In this document: piece by piece, positions 25,101 to 36,380 of the stretch
Position numbering within the stretch: position 1 is the stretch's first letter
How the letters are laid out: the number at the start of each line of letters is the position of its first letter
From: Brachionus manjavacas
Lineage: Eukaryota; Rotifera; Eurotatoria; Ploima; Brachionidae
Assembly (NCBI GenBank): GCA_019054805.1
Contig: JAHQIY010000001.1
Coordinates: 5,222,501 to 5,286,500, forward strand
DNA length: 64,000 nt
Reading direction: 5' to 3'
Notes under the pieces: generated by a model
The model's database searches: none
Told to the model about the DNA's origin: nothing
The model's input: only the letters and a program-made list of their open reading frames with translations
Program-made: the position numbers and the translations under genes

Positions 25101-27056
25101 AAAAATTTTTTTTAAAAAAAAGCTTTTAAAGTTTATGATTATTTTTTGATGCTCACTCAAATGATAAAATAAAGTTCAAACTATGAAATAATTTTTGTTT
25201 CTTAATAGAATTTATGCCGAGATACTTTTTGGATTTAACATACCATGTTAAATAAAATCATTTGAGCATCAAGAAATAATCATTAACTTTAAAAGCTTTT
25301 TTTTTTTTAATTTTTGATTTTTTTTTCTTTTTTTTAAATGACTTGGATTTAGCCTGTTCATTTTATAGTGATTTAAATAAGGCTTTATGGAAACGTTGTT
25401 CAAGGTCTAGTAAAAGTACTTACTCAAAATTTTTTTCATAATTCAAGTTTTTAAAAATTCAAATTAAATTTCACTTTAAAAATTTTTTGAATATTATTAA
25501 AAAGTTGAAAAGCCCTATTCCTTAGTATTCAAAAATGTAATAAATCATATTTTATCAAATTGCAATATTTCAAAAAAATCAATTCTATAAATATCCATTA
25601 AATAGAACTTAATTTGTTCTTTCTATCATGGACTTGAATTTTGAGGAGTATATTAAGTTCAAGAACGCACTCCTTAAACATGTTTGAATCTTAAACATGT
25701 GTGCACCTTTGATCATTGATTTCAATTTTTCGTTTTAATTTTTTTTATAATTTATTTAAACTTATTTTACTTTTACTAAATATTAGTTTAAATTTAAATT
25801 ATATTTTATTTTGTTATTTTTTGATTTTATTTTTAATCTAAAGGAATCTTAGCTCGGCACAGACAAACAAATTAATAAATAGAGCTTATTTATTTTATTC
25901 AACAATGGAATAAAATTATTTTTCTTTCGAAGAAATAAAATTTTGTTTTGAAATTTTTGTATAAAAATTCACAATGCCCTCGCAAGATTAATGATTCATA
26001 ATTTGTTTTGTTTTTTAGAACCTTTTTTAAATAAATTTATATTGTTGGTTACTTTATGTGAGCTAATGCGGTTTTTCCACACTCAATAAACTTACTTAAA
26101 ATTCACAAAATCTTTTTTAACTTTTTTGTTCTGTATTGATTTTTTTGTAAGAAAAATGAATCAGAAATAATTTCTATTAATATTTACTTTTAGTAGAAGA
26201 ATAAAATTTTCTTTGTCAGCTGGAATTCCTGACGGTCCTGCCGGCCATCGCCACTCTATTTCAGCGCCATCAAATCCATTATCTTGCAAATATTCAAGTA
26301 CATTTTGGCAAAAATTCAATCTTGTATCAAAGCTCTTGGATAATTTTGAATAAACACGGCCATTTTCATCAGTTATTCGAAGAATTAACTTTAAAGAGGG
26401 ATTTTGCTTTTTTAAAGCCCTCAGTTTATAATACAAATCCATTTCGTTATGTTGCACAGCTTGTATTTCGAATTCCTCTGAATCATAATAGTCATACTCG
26501 GCTTCCACTACCCTTACTGAAGCATAAATAACATAATTACAAAGAGTCGAATCTATAAAGTCAAAGCTAAATCTTCCACGGCCCGGCCGAAATTGGGACC
26601 AATTTGTAACAACGCACATTCGCTTGTAAGTGCTGCCGTCATCAGCATTGTCCTCTATTATGTATTCGCTGGACTCTGTTTCTTTTATTTGATCTTTTCT
26701 AGACTGGACTAAAGAAGAGAATTTTTTCTTGTTGATATTACTGTGATCGGACAAGTACTTGGCTAAAATTATACACTGAAAGTCTTCGATTGAAATAGCT
26801 GGTACACATTTTTGAAAATCTTCACTAAATACCGAATTATTGGAACATTCTCCAAAACTTTGTTGATCATCAATGCATGAATGATAAGCCTGACAATTTA
26901 AGGGATCTCGACATAGTTTTGAATTTCCTAAACAAAACAAATTAAATACATTTTAATTGAGTGAATTATTTTACTTTTTGATAATACAATGGGAAAAAGA
27001 ATCAAAATCAGAATTGCACTGATTTTTGTATAATTTTGTTTTTTTGATTTAATCAT
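22105..27056 (-). CDS. Chitinase-like protein (GH18 with CBM14 domains), catalytic site lost
   Basis: Four minus-strand exons join in phase: 27056-26975, 26927-26188, 23940-23410 and 23361-22105, giving 869 residues. Order: hydrophobic signal segment (ISAILILILFPIVLS), CBM14 chitin-binding domain (about 30-80), linker, GH18 barrel starting KRMCVVTNWSQFRPG, long Lys/Ser/Thr-rich linker, then two C-terminal CBM14 domains, each with the six-Cys pattern (GIYREENDCSSFYVC and GTYPDPLDCTRFYYC). The GH18 signature DGxDxDxE reads FDGAEIEWRWPAG: the proton-donor Glu is Arg (about residue 254) and both inner Asp are Glu. The SxGG strand, LAIGGW in the paralogue, reads LRITDENG. The rest of the barrel is kept (VEAFDYYGPW, GLAAYSRSF, YSIDLDDFRG). 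I infer a secreted, non-hydrolytic chitin-binding protein. Intron 2 is 2.2 kb and carries a foldback repeat; the other two are 47-48 bp. No frameshift suggests a pseudogene. Confidence 0.88.
25051..25367. repeat. Foldback element inside a chitinase-like intron
   Basis: Arms of about 110 bp face each other. The left reads TATAAAATGGACAAGTTAAA onward through AATCCAAGTCATTT to GATTATTTTTTGATGCTCA. The right is its reverse complement with few changes, ending TAGCCTGTTCATTTTATAG. The centre is about 90 bp. It looks like a palindromic MITE. I could not identify a clear target duplication. Confidence 0.8.
25840..25880 (+). mobile_element. Isolated 3' tail of a non-LTR element
   Basis: AAAGGAATCTTAGCTCGGCAC followed by AGACAAACAAATTAATAAAT matches the terminal words of the element ending near 59731. 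Only the tail and some upstream A/T-rich sequence are present. Confidence 0.55.
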
Positions 27057-28789
27057 TATTGATTAAATTTTGATTTTTTAAAAGTTTGAAAATATTGGGT
27101 CCGATTTATTTATTTTATTGTAAGAGCTAAAACTATTGTGCAAAGATGAAGTTCAGTGATTTAATAATATAATATTGTCCTTATATGTTTTTGGTTTAAT
27201 CACATTTGGGAAGATAAATTTTTTATTTGGATTTAGAATATTCAAATTAGGACAGTGCTATTCTACAAACACAGCGTTGGTCAAATCTTGTTTTCCTGTA
27301 TGCTTAAAACTCGAGGATTAATTGCTTTTGTATGCAAATTAAAAATCACCGAAATACAGACCTATTTTGGTTAGGATTAGATAAGCCAAGTTTGTTTGCA
27401 TTCATTTGGTTGTTTGGCAAAGATGAAACTTGATTGTTTATAAACAATTGTTCAAATATAGACATCTATAAGTTAAACATTCAGGCAATGAATGTTGGTC
27501 AAACCTTACATGGCCCAAAATCTAATTCAATAAATACTCAGTATTCAAACAATAAAATATGGTGAAATGCAAATGAAAGATTAGCAATGAGCAAGATTAA
27601 TTGAAATAAAACTTTGAAAAAAACACAAAAGTTTCCATAGATCCTTTTAAGACTTTTTATAAATCGGAAATATAAAAGCTCATTATTTCATCGTTTGAAA
27701 AAATAACAAATAAAGTAAAGTCTTTCAAAGAACAAGTTTGCACTGATATTATTCATAAAATGGTACGATATTTTAAGTAATGAAAGCTTCAAACCACCAT
27801 TTTTTTTTTCAATTTTCTCATTTATTTTTTTTCTGAAATTTTTTCAATTTTAAATAATTTTCTCTTTTTGACGATTTGGTAAGCCGATAAAAATATTAAA
27901 AGGAAATATTTAATTTATCATTTTTTACTTAACAATTCAGCATTAAAACCGAACAAAAAAATTTAAAATAATTGACTTAATCGATATGCAATAATATTTG
28001 ATCAAATTTGTAATTTTTTAAAATTATTTGGAGGCCTATGAGTGTAAGTTTTGCACTAAAAAGACTTATCTATTGTAGTTCAACTTGAACGAAGTTTATT
28101 CGTAGATAATTTGCGTTCTGAAAAAATGAGAATGACAATTCCTAACCCTTAAATGCACTTACAAATATTCTTTAATAATTTATAGTATATATACTTGTTT
28201 CGTTTATATCCTTGTCTTGTATATATTAATATAAACCAATGCATTCCTTTAACACTAACCTAAAAATAATTTCTTCAATTCTCCAATTGTTATCTATGTG
28301 TAAATTTAAGAAATAACCCTGATTTCTTTTTTACTAAAAATTTTCTTTATCTTAAATTTGAACTTAAATTTCTTTATGATGAAAGAAGGGCATTCTGCCT
28401 TTAAGCAACTGGTCATATTTTAAAAAAAATATAAATCTGATTTAAGTAAAAGCTGGACGCCCTGAATTTTCTTTATTACTTAAGACAAATAAATAGCTAA
28501 AGACCTTGGAGGAAAATAATTTTTTATTTTGGAGATTAGACGTCGGTTTAAGTAATATTACGTAAGGCAATGTGGGATTATAATTTTTTATTTCGAACTA
28601 ATGTTCCTTTTTAATTTTTATAATTTTATTTTTATGTAATAATTTTTCATTATTTAAAAAAAAACACAAAAAACAAAAATTTATTTTTATTTTACTCTCC
28701 TTAAAGGAGGTTAATTCAATTCACTAAATAAATAAATTATACAGAAAGACAAAATATAGTAAAATTAATAGAAATCAAAACATCGAATT
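27057..28789. other. Gene-free region upstream of the chitinase-like gene
   Basis: Upstream flank of the minus-strand chitinase-like gene. No ORF or RNA gene is supported. Any promoter of the divergent chitinase pair would lie somewhere in 27.1-32.8 kb, but I recognise no core-promoter motif. Confidence 0.45.
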
Positions 28790-29222
28790 TACTTGGAAAA
28801 AAAATTTAGATTCACCCTTCACCATTTAGTAAATTATTACCTATACCTTTTAAAACTGATTCAATATTCTCACTTCTATAATCTGTCACTTATCGTAAAA
28901 TTCTCAAATTAGTCTCATGATTGTCTTTTTTTGGTTTAAATTGTTCACCGTTTTTGATTCTAAGCTTATCTAAATCAACTTTATTTTGCTCTTTCCTGAA
29001 TAATTCAACAACTTTTGGAACAATAACATTAGTTTTTAATTTAAAGTTTTAGCCAAAGTCTCTATTTTTTTTTCCATAATTAAAATTTTCTATATTTTGT
29101 CTTTCTATATTTTTAAAAAAATTCCACATTTCGTCATTTTCGTCTTCCATAACTGAACGCAATACTTTCAAAATTCGAAAATTAAAAGCAATTGTGTTGA
29201 AAAATTGTATTTCCGGGGCCAT
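28790..29222 (-). pseudogene. Decayed minus-strand reading frame of unknown origin
   Basis: Read on the minus strand from the ATG at 29222 there is a long frame beginning MAPEIQFFNTIAFNF and running through MEDENDEMWNFFKNIE. It is interrupted by stops but stays readable as LRIKNGEQFKPKKDN, then VTDYRSENIESVLKGIG. Composition is charged and ordinary for protein, unlike the flanking A/T noise. I do not recognise the family. It could be the first ORF of a retroelement or a dead host gene. Confidence 0.45.
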
Positions 29223-29399
29223 TAAAAAAAATAATAATGATTGAAAATTGATCCAGAATTAGTTTCTTGACTTAATGTTTCGAGCTAATCCACAACATTG
29301 TCATAAAAGTTTAATTTAATAAAAATGCACTTGACTAGCACTTAACGATGAGTTAAAGTAAAGAAATAAAAATACCAAAACTTTTTTGTGAATACTTCA

Positions 29400-29650
29400 T
29401 TCTTTTTGGCAAAGTAAAATTTTTGTTCAATTTTCAATTTGCTCTTTTTGCTCAAAAATTTTAAATTCGCAATTTAATTGCATTTCAGTTTACACAGTTT
29501 TTTCAAAAAACTGTTAGTAACTTTTAAAGCTTTCAAATTTCAATTTAAAATTAATGCAAATATGCAATGCAATTAAATTGCGCATTTAAAATTTTTGAGC
29601 AAAAAGAGTAAATTGAAAATTGAACAAAAATTTTACTTTGCCTTCTTTTT
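29400..29650. repeat. Palindromic MITE with 8-bp target duplication
   Basis: Element 29408-29642 (235 bp). The left arm begins GGCAAAGTAAAATTTTTGTT and the right end is almost its exact reverse complement, with arms of about 75 bp extending to GCAATTTAATTGCAT. It is bordered by the direct repeat TTCTTTTT at 29400-29407 and 29643-29650. High arm identity suggests a fairly recent insertion. Confidence 0.82.
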
Positions 29651-29926
29651 TATGATATAAAAAAAAATTTTTTTTGTAAATAAACAATTATTGCTACTTT
29701 TTGTCATAAAAAAAAATGTTTGTTATTATTATAAAAAAAATTGTCAGTAGCTTCTATAATTTTGTTATCCTTTTTATTTTTATTTTGTCAGTTAATAAAA
29801 GAAAAATTTTCCATATACTTTCTATAAATTTGTCATATGAATAAAATATAGCGTTAATTATGTAGCTCAATTTTTTAATTGACCAAAAATTGGCCGTTTT
29901 TGTCGAATTCTTTAAGCAAAAAAGTA

Positions 29927-30130
29927 ATGTTAAAATATTCAATCAAATATTTTTTCGGAATATTTTATTTGTTTTTTCTGGTTTATGTAATTTTCATTTT
30001 GAATTCTATTGAATTTTTTTATTATACGAGTCGCTCTCTCATTCATTTAAATGAAAACTACATGAAAACTTCATTCAATTTTGACAGTTCTTATTCAATT
30101 GAGAAGATAATAAATTCATTATTTAAATGA
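29927..30130 (+). CDS. Possible small membrane protein or first exon
   Basis: An ATG-started frame of 67 codons encodes a short basic head, a strongly hydrophobic stretch (FGIFYLFFLVYVIFIL) and a hydrophilic tail, the layout of a type II membrane anchor. No family match is recognised, and A/T-rich DNA readily produces Phe/Ile/Leu-rich frames. It could be the N-terminal exon of an enzyme whose other exons I cannot find, or chance. Confidence 0.2.
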   Translation: MLKYSIKYFFGIFYLFFLVYVIFILNSIEFFYYTSRSLIHLNENYMKTSFNFDSSYSIEKIINSLFK

Positions 30131-30617
30131 TAATTAATGCCTTTAAAAAATCAAACTAAAATATAACTATTGAATCATAAATACATAGCCTTGTCCATAT
30201 ATATATATAGAGAAAAAAATCACTTTTGTAAAATATTTGCTTTAAAATAAAATTGAGGGTCAAAAAAAATTAAATTTTTAGGCTCAATAAAAGGAATCTA
30301 AACAATAAAGATATAATTTTGAACATTTTTACCAAAAAAATCAAAAAAGAGTTTCATTAATTGAGAAAAAAGAAAAAAAAACTTAACATTTTGTACTGTT
30401 TCTATCAGTTTTCGATCTTACCTTCAAAATATAGAGAATTTTTTGCTTTTTCTTTACGTTTTAAAATCATTTTTAAAAATGTTAAACATTTATTTTTGGA
30501 AAATTTGCTAATAATTGAAATAAAACAGGTGTTCAATTTAATAAAGCATATTTTGCAACAATTTTTGCTCCAAACTTCACCTTCGCCTTTCTTGTGTCTG
30601 AATTTTTTATTAGAGAC

Positions 30618-30851
30618 GAACATTTTAAAAAAATACAAGTCTTACAAAACTCAACAGTCCGATATATACTTGAACTAATATAATATACTAATATTGATAC
30701 TCCTTCCAAAATTGTGCATCAGGAAGCCTTTAATAAACTTAAAATCTTGGCTATCTCAATTCAAGTTTTTGAATTGAGCGAAAGATATGTAGAGGGAGAA
30801 CTGAGTCACTTTGTTCGAGTGGTTAATAGAACAAAGTGACTCAGTCCTCCC
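30618..30851 (+). mobile_element. 3' fragment of a non-LTR retrotransposon ending in a hairpin
   Basis: The plus strand reads VRYILELI, a stop, then TPSKIVHQEAFNKLKILA and VFELSERYVEGELSHFVR. This is the same C-terminal segment as at 59281-59450 (TPSNIVHQEAFN, LFELSERYVRAGLNHSV). The fragment ends in an inverted repeat with arms 30794-30816 and 30829-30851 (23 bp, one mismatch; the inner 17 bp perfect) around a 12-base loop. Confidence 0.85.
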
Positions 30852-32779
30852 TAGACTGTTGGATTATATAAATTAATTAGATTTTTCAATTTCTTTTAAA
30901 TTTGTGCATCGAAATGTAAAAAAAAAATTCAATTACAATTTTTGGGATAAACATTATTTTTAAATGCAAAAAATAAACAAATAAAAAATTGGTTTAAATT
31001 TATTTATTTATTTTTAATATGTATCAAGCGAAAAAAAAATCTAGAAATTTTTTTTCTAATTTCGTTTATTTAAATAAATGATGCAAATAAAAATTTTTAA
31101 GTATTAATTAAGAATTATCAAAAATTTAAAACAACCAAAAATGAATTGATTTATTTAAATTTAAAGGCATAAATTCAAAGCAAATTGAATAAAAATTTTA
31201 TTTTTATATATTATTCACTTCAATTTCAAAAATACTTTTTACAAATAAAATAAATAAAAAGAAAAAATTAAGACTTTTAAATCAATTGAAAAAAAATCAG
31301 TTCACGATAAATTTGATCCTGACATCAAATAAAAAAAGTAAGCTTAACTTGATTCGACTGTTTGCACATCATGATTGTTGTCCTTTTTATTGCTCGATTG
31401 ATCACTCATTTGTTTAAGCTATTAAAGTTTTGTCACAGAACAACAACAAACATGCCTCAGCTATTCGAATAAAAATTTAAGATATGGATTCAAATTTACA
31501 GTATCTATTTTATGTGATTGTAAAAATCAGTCACTTAATTTAAACAAATTTTTCAAGCATCCATCCTTTTATTTAAAACTGAAAATTCTGATTTTTTACA
31601 TCATTTAAATAATAAAAAATTTTATTTTGCTAAGTAATTTAAATGAGCACTAACAAATATTCGAAAATCAAACACTTTCAGAAGCTAAGTATTAAATATA
31701 AAAATATAGAAAGATGCAGCGTAAAATGATTTATTTTTATTTATTTTAGAATTTCCTTTCATTACATTTCCATTCTTAAATGTAAAATATAATTTAGTAA
31801 CAAAAAGTAATAAGAAACAAATTTAGAATAAAGCTTTTAAAAATTTTAAAATTTTAAAAGATTTTTAGGGATAAAAAATATTTTCGTAGTGGAGACTCAA
31901 TTTCAGATTATTAACAATCAAGATAATTTATAAAAATTTTAAAATTTAAAAAGATTTTTAGGGATAAAGAATATTTTCGTAGTTAGGACTCAATTTCAGA
32001 TTATTAACAATCAAGATAATTTATAAAAATTTCTATTTAATATTTTTTAAAATAAAAAATAATTTAATAATTATTCTGTTTATTTATTAATTTATTTATC
32101 AAGCCTATTGAATTCTCAATATGTTTAAAACACAAATATTTGATCAAATAAGGATAATACAAAACATGGTTAAATTTGTATAGTTGTATTTTATTATGAA
32201 ATTTATGAGATTTATATTCAAAAAAAAAGTAATCACATGAATTAATTAAATTGAAAATCTCTAATTATCATTGTGTGACAATGAAGCTAATTCATTAATA
32301 TTTTTTATTGAGCTATTAGAATTACATAAACTTCAAAGAAATAGATTAGTACATAATATATCAAAAATAATTTTTGCTTAGATAAACTTTTCGACGAATC
32401 GAAAAGATTAGTACTATTGAAATTTTTAATCAACTCTTACTTAATTAAAATTCTAAATATCATTTTTTTAGTAAAGATCAAATGAACTAGGGGACTAGTT
32501 TTCATATATTAGGACTGATCAGATAGATTAGATATTTGCATTCGAGATTTAGCAAGAAAAAATTTAGATTGATGTTAATAATTTACTATGCCAGGCTCTC
32601 AAGTATTTACAATTGAATTAATTAATTGATTAAAATACTTAAGTTAATACCTGATTTTCCTTATATAAATATTTACTTGATTTCCTTCATTTTGTAAAAT
32701 AATTTAACATTTTTAGGACTCAAATTGATCATTAATTTTGAATTCAACAAATTCTAGAAGACTTGACTTGTGTGGTAAC
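30852..32779. other. Gene-free region upstream of the active chitinase
   Basis: No gene supported. It contains the 93-bp duplication listed next. ACATTTTTAG at 32707-32716 is an acceptor-like site 63 bases before the chitinase ATG. Confidence 0.45.
31840..32032. repeat. Two tandem copies of a 93-bp unit
   Basis: The unit containing GATTTTTAGGGATAAA, ATATTTTCGTAGT and CTCAATTTCAGATTATTAAC occurs twice, 93 bp apart, with only a few differences (for example GTGGAGACTC against GTTAGGACTC). A recent local duplication. Confidence 0.85.
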
Positions 32780-35700
32780 ATGGCACAATTGTTTGAATTG
32801 TATATTATTTTCATATGGCTTATAATAAATGCTGCGGGCCAGCATAAATTCAACACATTTTATCTTCAAAAGCATCTCAGTAAATTTTCGATTTTTTTGT
32901 CATATTTAAAAATAATTTTATTCATAAAAAGAATCAGAATTTAAGAGTTTGATGTGTATAAATAACGCTGGGCCGTGCTACTACCAACTTTGCAATCCAA
33001 ATGGTCAATCATCTACGAGTAAAGTATTTAAGTGTGCTCGTGGTTTAATTTTTGACGAAAAATTTCAAAAATGTGTATGGTCATTGCCGTGGCATGCGTG
33101 TCAGTCAGATATTGAAACAACTACCACAAGTTTATCTACAGTTTCAACTAAACAAATAATCAATGAGCTCAAATTTCGTCCTGGAGATAAGAAGCTAGTT
33201 ACCTTGTTTGCTAAAGACTTGCCTGAAAAAATTAGAGAGTTTCGTTCCTCTAATGACAGTATAGATTTGATCAGTAGTGATCAGAGTGAGTATGCCTACA
33301 TAGTTGTTCCGATCAAGTTGAATAGAAATCAAAAGATGAGTGTACCAAAGATAAAATTGAAAAAAAAAAATCGAAAAAATAAAAATAAAAGACCTATGGT
33401 CAATTTAGAACAATTGTACAAATATAAAAAAATATGCTATGTTACTAATTGGAGTCAGTATAGACCAGGTGCGGCGCGATTTCTTCCTGAAAATGTAGAT
33501 CCATTTTTATGTACACACATAATTTTTGCGTTTGCTTATATTGATAAAAATACGCTAACAGTTCGAACAATTGAGGAGAATGACGAAGAAATGTACAAAA
33601 GAATTAATGATTTGAAATTCAAAAATCCCAAACTAAAGACTATGCTTGCTATAGGTGGTTGGAAGTATTTATGATTATATTTTTAAGATTTTCAAAATTA
33701 AAAAAAAATTAATAAAGTATGGCTAGCGATGAATTCAGTGCTATGGTTAAAAAAAGACATACAAGAAAAAATTTTATTATTCATGCCATCCGATTTCTTC
33801 GATTTTATAATTTTGATGGAATCGATTTGGGTAAGTAGTCTAAAATACTAAATATTTAGTAAATATATTCGAAAGATAAGAGAGATAAATTTTTATTTTA
33901 AATTTTTAAATTTTTTTTAGCTGAATAAATAATTAGTTTAATTATTAATTAAAATGTCAATAAAAAATATATATACTTTATTTAATTCTTTTTTAACTCA
34001 AGTTAAGTAGAATCTTTGAATTAAATATTTAATTCATGAAGCTTTAATAAAGATATAGATTTGACAAATTTAAAAATACCACTATTTTTTAGAAAATGCT
34101 AAAGGGTTAAGAAATAGACCAGAAATAGGAACAGATCTATAAAATTATTGAATTCTTTTGTGAAAATGATTAAGTTGTTTCTATAATTATTTTTTTCTTT
34201 TCATTACGATATTTTTAATTAACACTTTATCAAAAAATTTAATTTTTGATAATAAAAATTAATTTTTAAGACACTTAAATTTTAAGAGATACATTGATTT
34301 TTCAATTATGAATAATTAGGAAAATTAAAAAAAAACCGTATTTAAATTATAGATGATACTCTTAAATGGTCTAAATTTCCAATTATATGATAAAAAGAAT
34401 CTCTTTTAAAAAAATTCGAGCTCAAAATTCATTTCTTAATTTAAATGCTTAATAAAAATAAATTTTGAATTATATTTATTCTTTTAGATTGGGAGTTTCC
34501 AGGAGATAGAGGAGGTGATGCCACTGATAAGCCAAATTTTACCAAATTGATTAAAGAATTTCGGCAGGCAATTATTGATGAATCGATCGATCAAGACCAG
34601 GATCAACTTATTTTATCAATAGCAGTTGCAGCCGGTAAAAAGAGAATCGACCAGGGCTATGAAGTCAAAAAAATTTCTGGTGAATTAGACTTTGTAAATT
34701 TGATGGCGTAAGTTTTCTTTATTAAGAGCCTCGAACCATAAATCTTAGTTTTCAAATTTAAAAAGATTTAAAGAGAACAGAAAATTTATCAAGAAAATTA
34801 ATAATTAATTTTTATCTAGATTTAAGTTTAAAAGTAAAACTAAGATTTTAAAATTTTAACAACCTAAATAACTTTTTTTTTAATTTAAATATTTTTTTTT
34901 AGATTTGATTTTCATGGTAATTGGTAAGCAGAATAAGAAATACATCGAAGATAAATTTTTTTAATTCGTTTTTAAAAGGGATGATAAAACGGGCCTGAAT
35001 GCACCATTGTATAATCACGAAAATGCTACTGGAAGTGAAACACAATTCAATCAGGACTGGGCTGTGACATATTGGTAAGAAAATTTCAAATGGCATTTAT
35101 TTTATTTTAAGTGTTTAAATTTAAAGGATCAAAAATGGATGCCCTCCTCATAAACTTGTTTTAGGTTTTTATATTTTAAAATAAATTTTTGAACTATTTG
35201 CATTAATTTTGTTTAACAGGTCTTCCTGCTTACGGCCGCTCTTTTCATTTAAGAGACCAAAAAAAATCTGGACTTTTGTCTGAAACTATACAAAATGACG
35301 TTTTATCTGGAAGTTTCACACAAACTGCGGGATTTTTGAGCTTTTATGAAATCTGTGATCTAAAAAAATCCCAAAATTGGACCCAAGTGTGGCAATCACA
35401 AAGCAAAAGTCATTATCTTCATCAAAATTTTGACTGGATTAGTTATGACGATATCAAAAGCTTTCAATTAAGGGTAATCTTAAAATTAAGTTTACATTCT
35501 TCTATAAAAAACAATAATTTTTTAGACAGCGTATGTGGTGGCTAAAAAGTTGGGCGGAATATTCATCTGGTCAATAGACATGGATGACTTTAGTGGGAAG
35601 TTTTGTAATCAAGGTTCTTATCCGCTTGTAAAAAATAGTATGTCACTTTTAATGGACTATTTACCAGAGTGGTACTCGTCAAATGTCAATAAAAAAGAAA

Positions 35701-36131
35701 AAATGATGCTGAAAAATTCCAGAATAAAAACTTCAGTAAATGCTAATGTTTTTTATGTGTTGAAGGAAGAAGTTAATTTGCTTGATGAGTCTGATGCCGA
35801 TTTTGAGCTAGTTAAACAAAATCGAATCAGAAATGATCTCTTGCTGTTACTTAGTCATCAGCCAGAGAAGTTTTTTTCACTAAGTCTGAGCGAATCGTTC
35901 AATTGTGCCAAAAAAAAGAAAGGTCTTTATCGAGATCCATTAGACTGCTCGAAATACTACTTTTGTGATGAGGAAAACATAAGTGGAAAAGAGATTACCA
36001 AAGCGCTCAAGTGCCAAATGAATGGTTTTTTTGATTTGAAATCGTGTAGCTGCTTGAAAAGATCAGCATTTACCAAATGTGAAAATTTAATCGAAACCTA
36101 CTGTGATTTGAAAAAATTTAAAAAATTATGA
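32780..36131 (+). CDS. Chitinase, GH18 with intact active site and CBM14 domains
   Basis: Nine exons join in phase: 32780-32879, 32938-33664, 33718-33830, 34488-34707, 34903-34923, 34979-35074, 35127-35164, 35220-35473 and 35526-36131, for 724 residues. Signal peptide (MAQLFELYIIFIWLIINAAG), N-terminal CBM14-like Cys-rich domain, basic linker, GH18 barrel from KICYVTNWSQYRPG, and a C-terminal CBM14 (GLYRDPLDCSKYYFC) with extra cysteines. The barrel keeps the SxGG strand as MLAIGGWN, the catalytic motif FDGIDLDWEFPG (proton donor about E316), MAFDFHGNW, GLPAYGRSF and the final IFIWSIDMDDF. It should hydrolyse chitin beta-1,4 bonds outside the cell, for example in cuticle or feeding. Exon 5 is only 21 nt and codes FDFHGN plus part of W, lining the active site. 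AATAAA at 36181 is a likely polyadenylation signal. Paralogue of the minus-strand gene at 22-27 kb. Confidence 0.92.
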
Positions 36132-36380
36132 TTTGTACAGTGTAAAGTGTTTGCATTAAGCCATTTTAAGATTTTTATTCAATAAAATTTTACAAAATTT
36201 GATTTTTTGATCGCTTCTTCTTCTTTGGCTTCAAGAACACTGTTCAGAATAGTCTAGAAACAAAAAATAGTGTTTTTTTTATTGAATAGCTTTCAAAAAG
36301 ACTATAAATAAGAAATTTTTGCTTTCTAATTTTATTTAACTTAGACTCCACTTCAAATAAAGCTTTTTTAAATTTTCATC

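Noticed and set aside
30361-30678. Plus-strand open frame of 105 codons and its minus-strand counterpart.
   Set aside because: Low-complexity Phe/Lys/Leu composition; its 3' part is out of frame with the retrotransposon relic.
31344-31409. Minus-strand 21-codon frame MSDQSSNKKDNNHDVQTVES with a possible donor.
   Set aside because: No downstream exon can be joined; too short to support.
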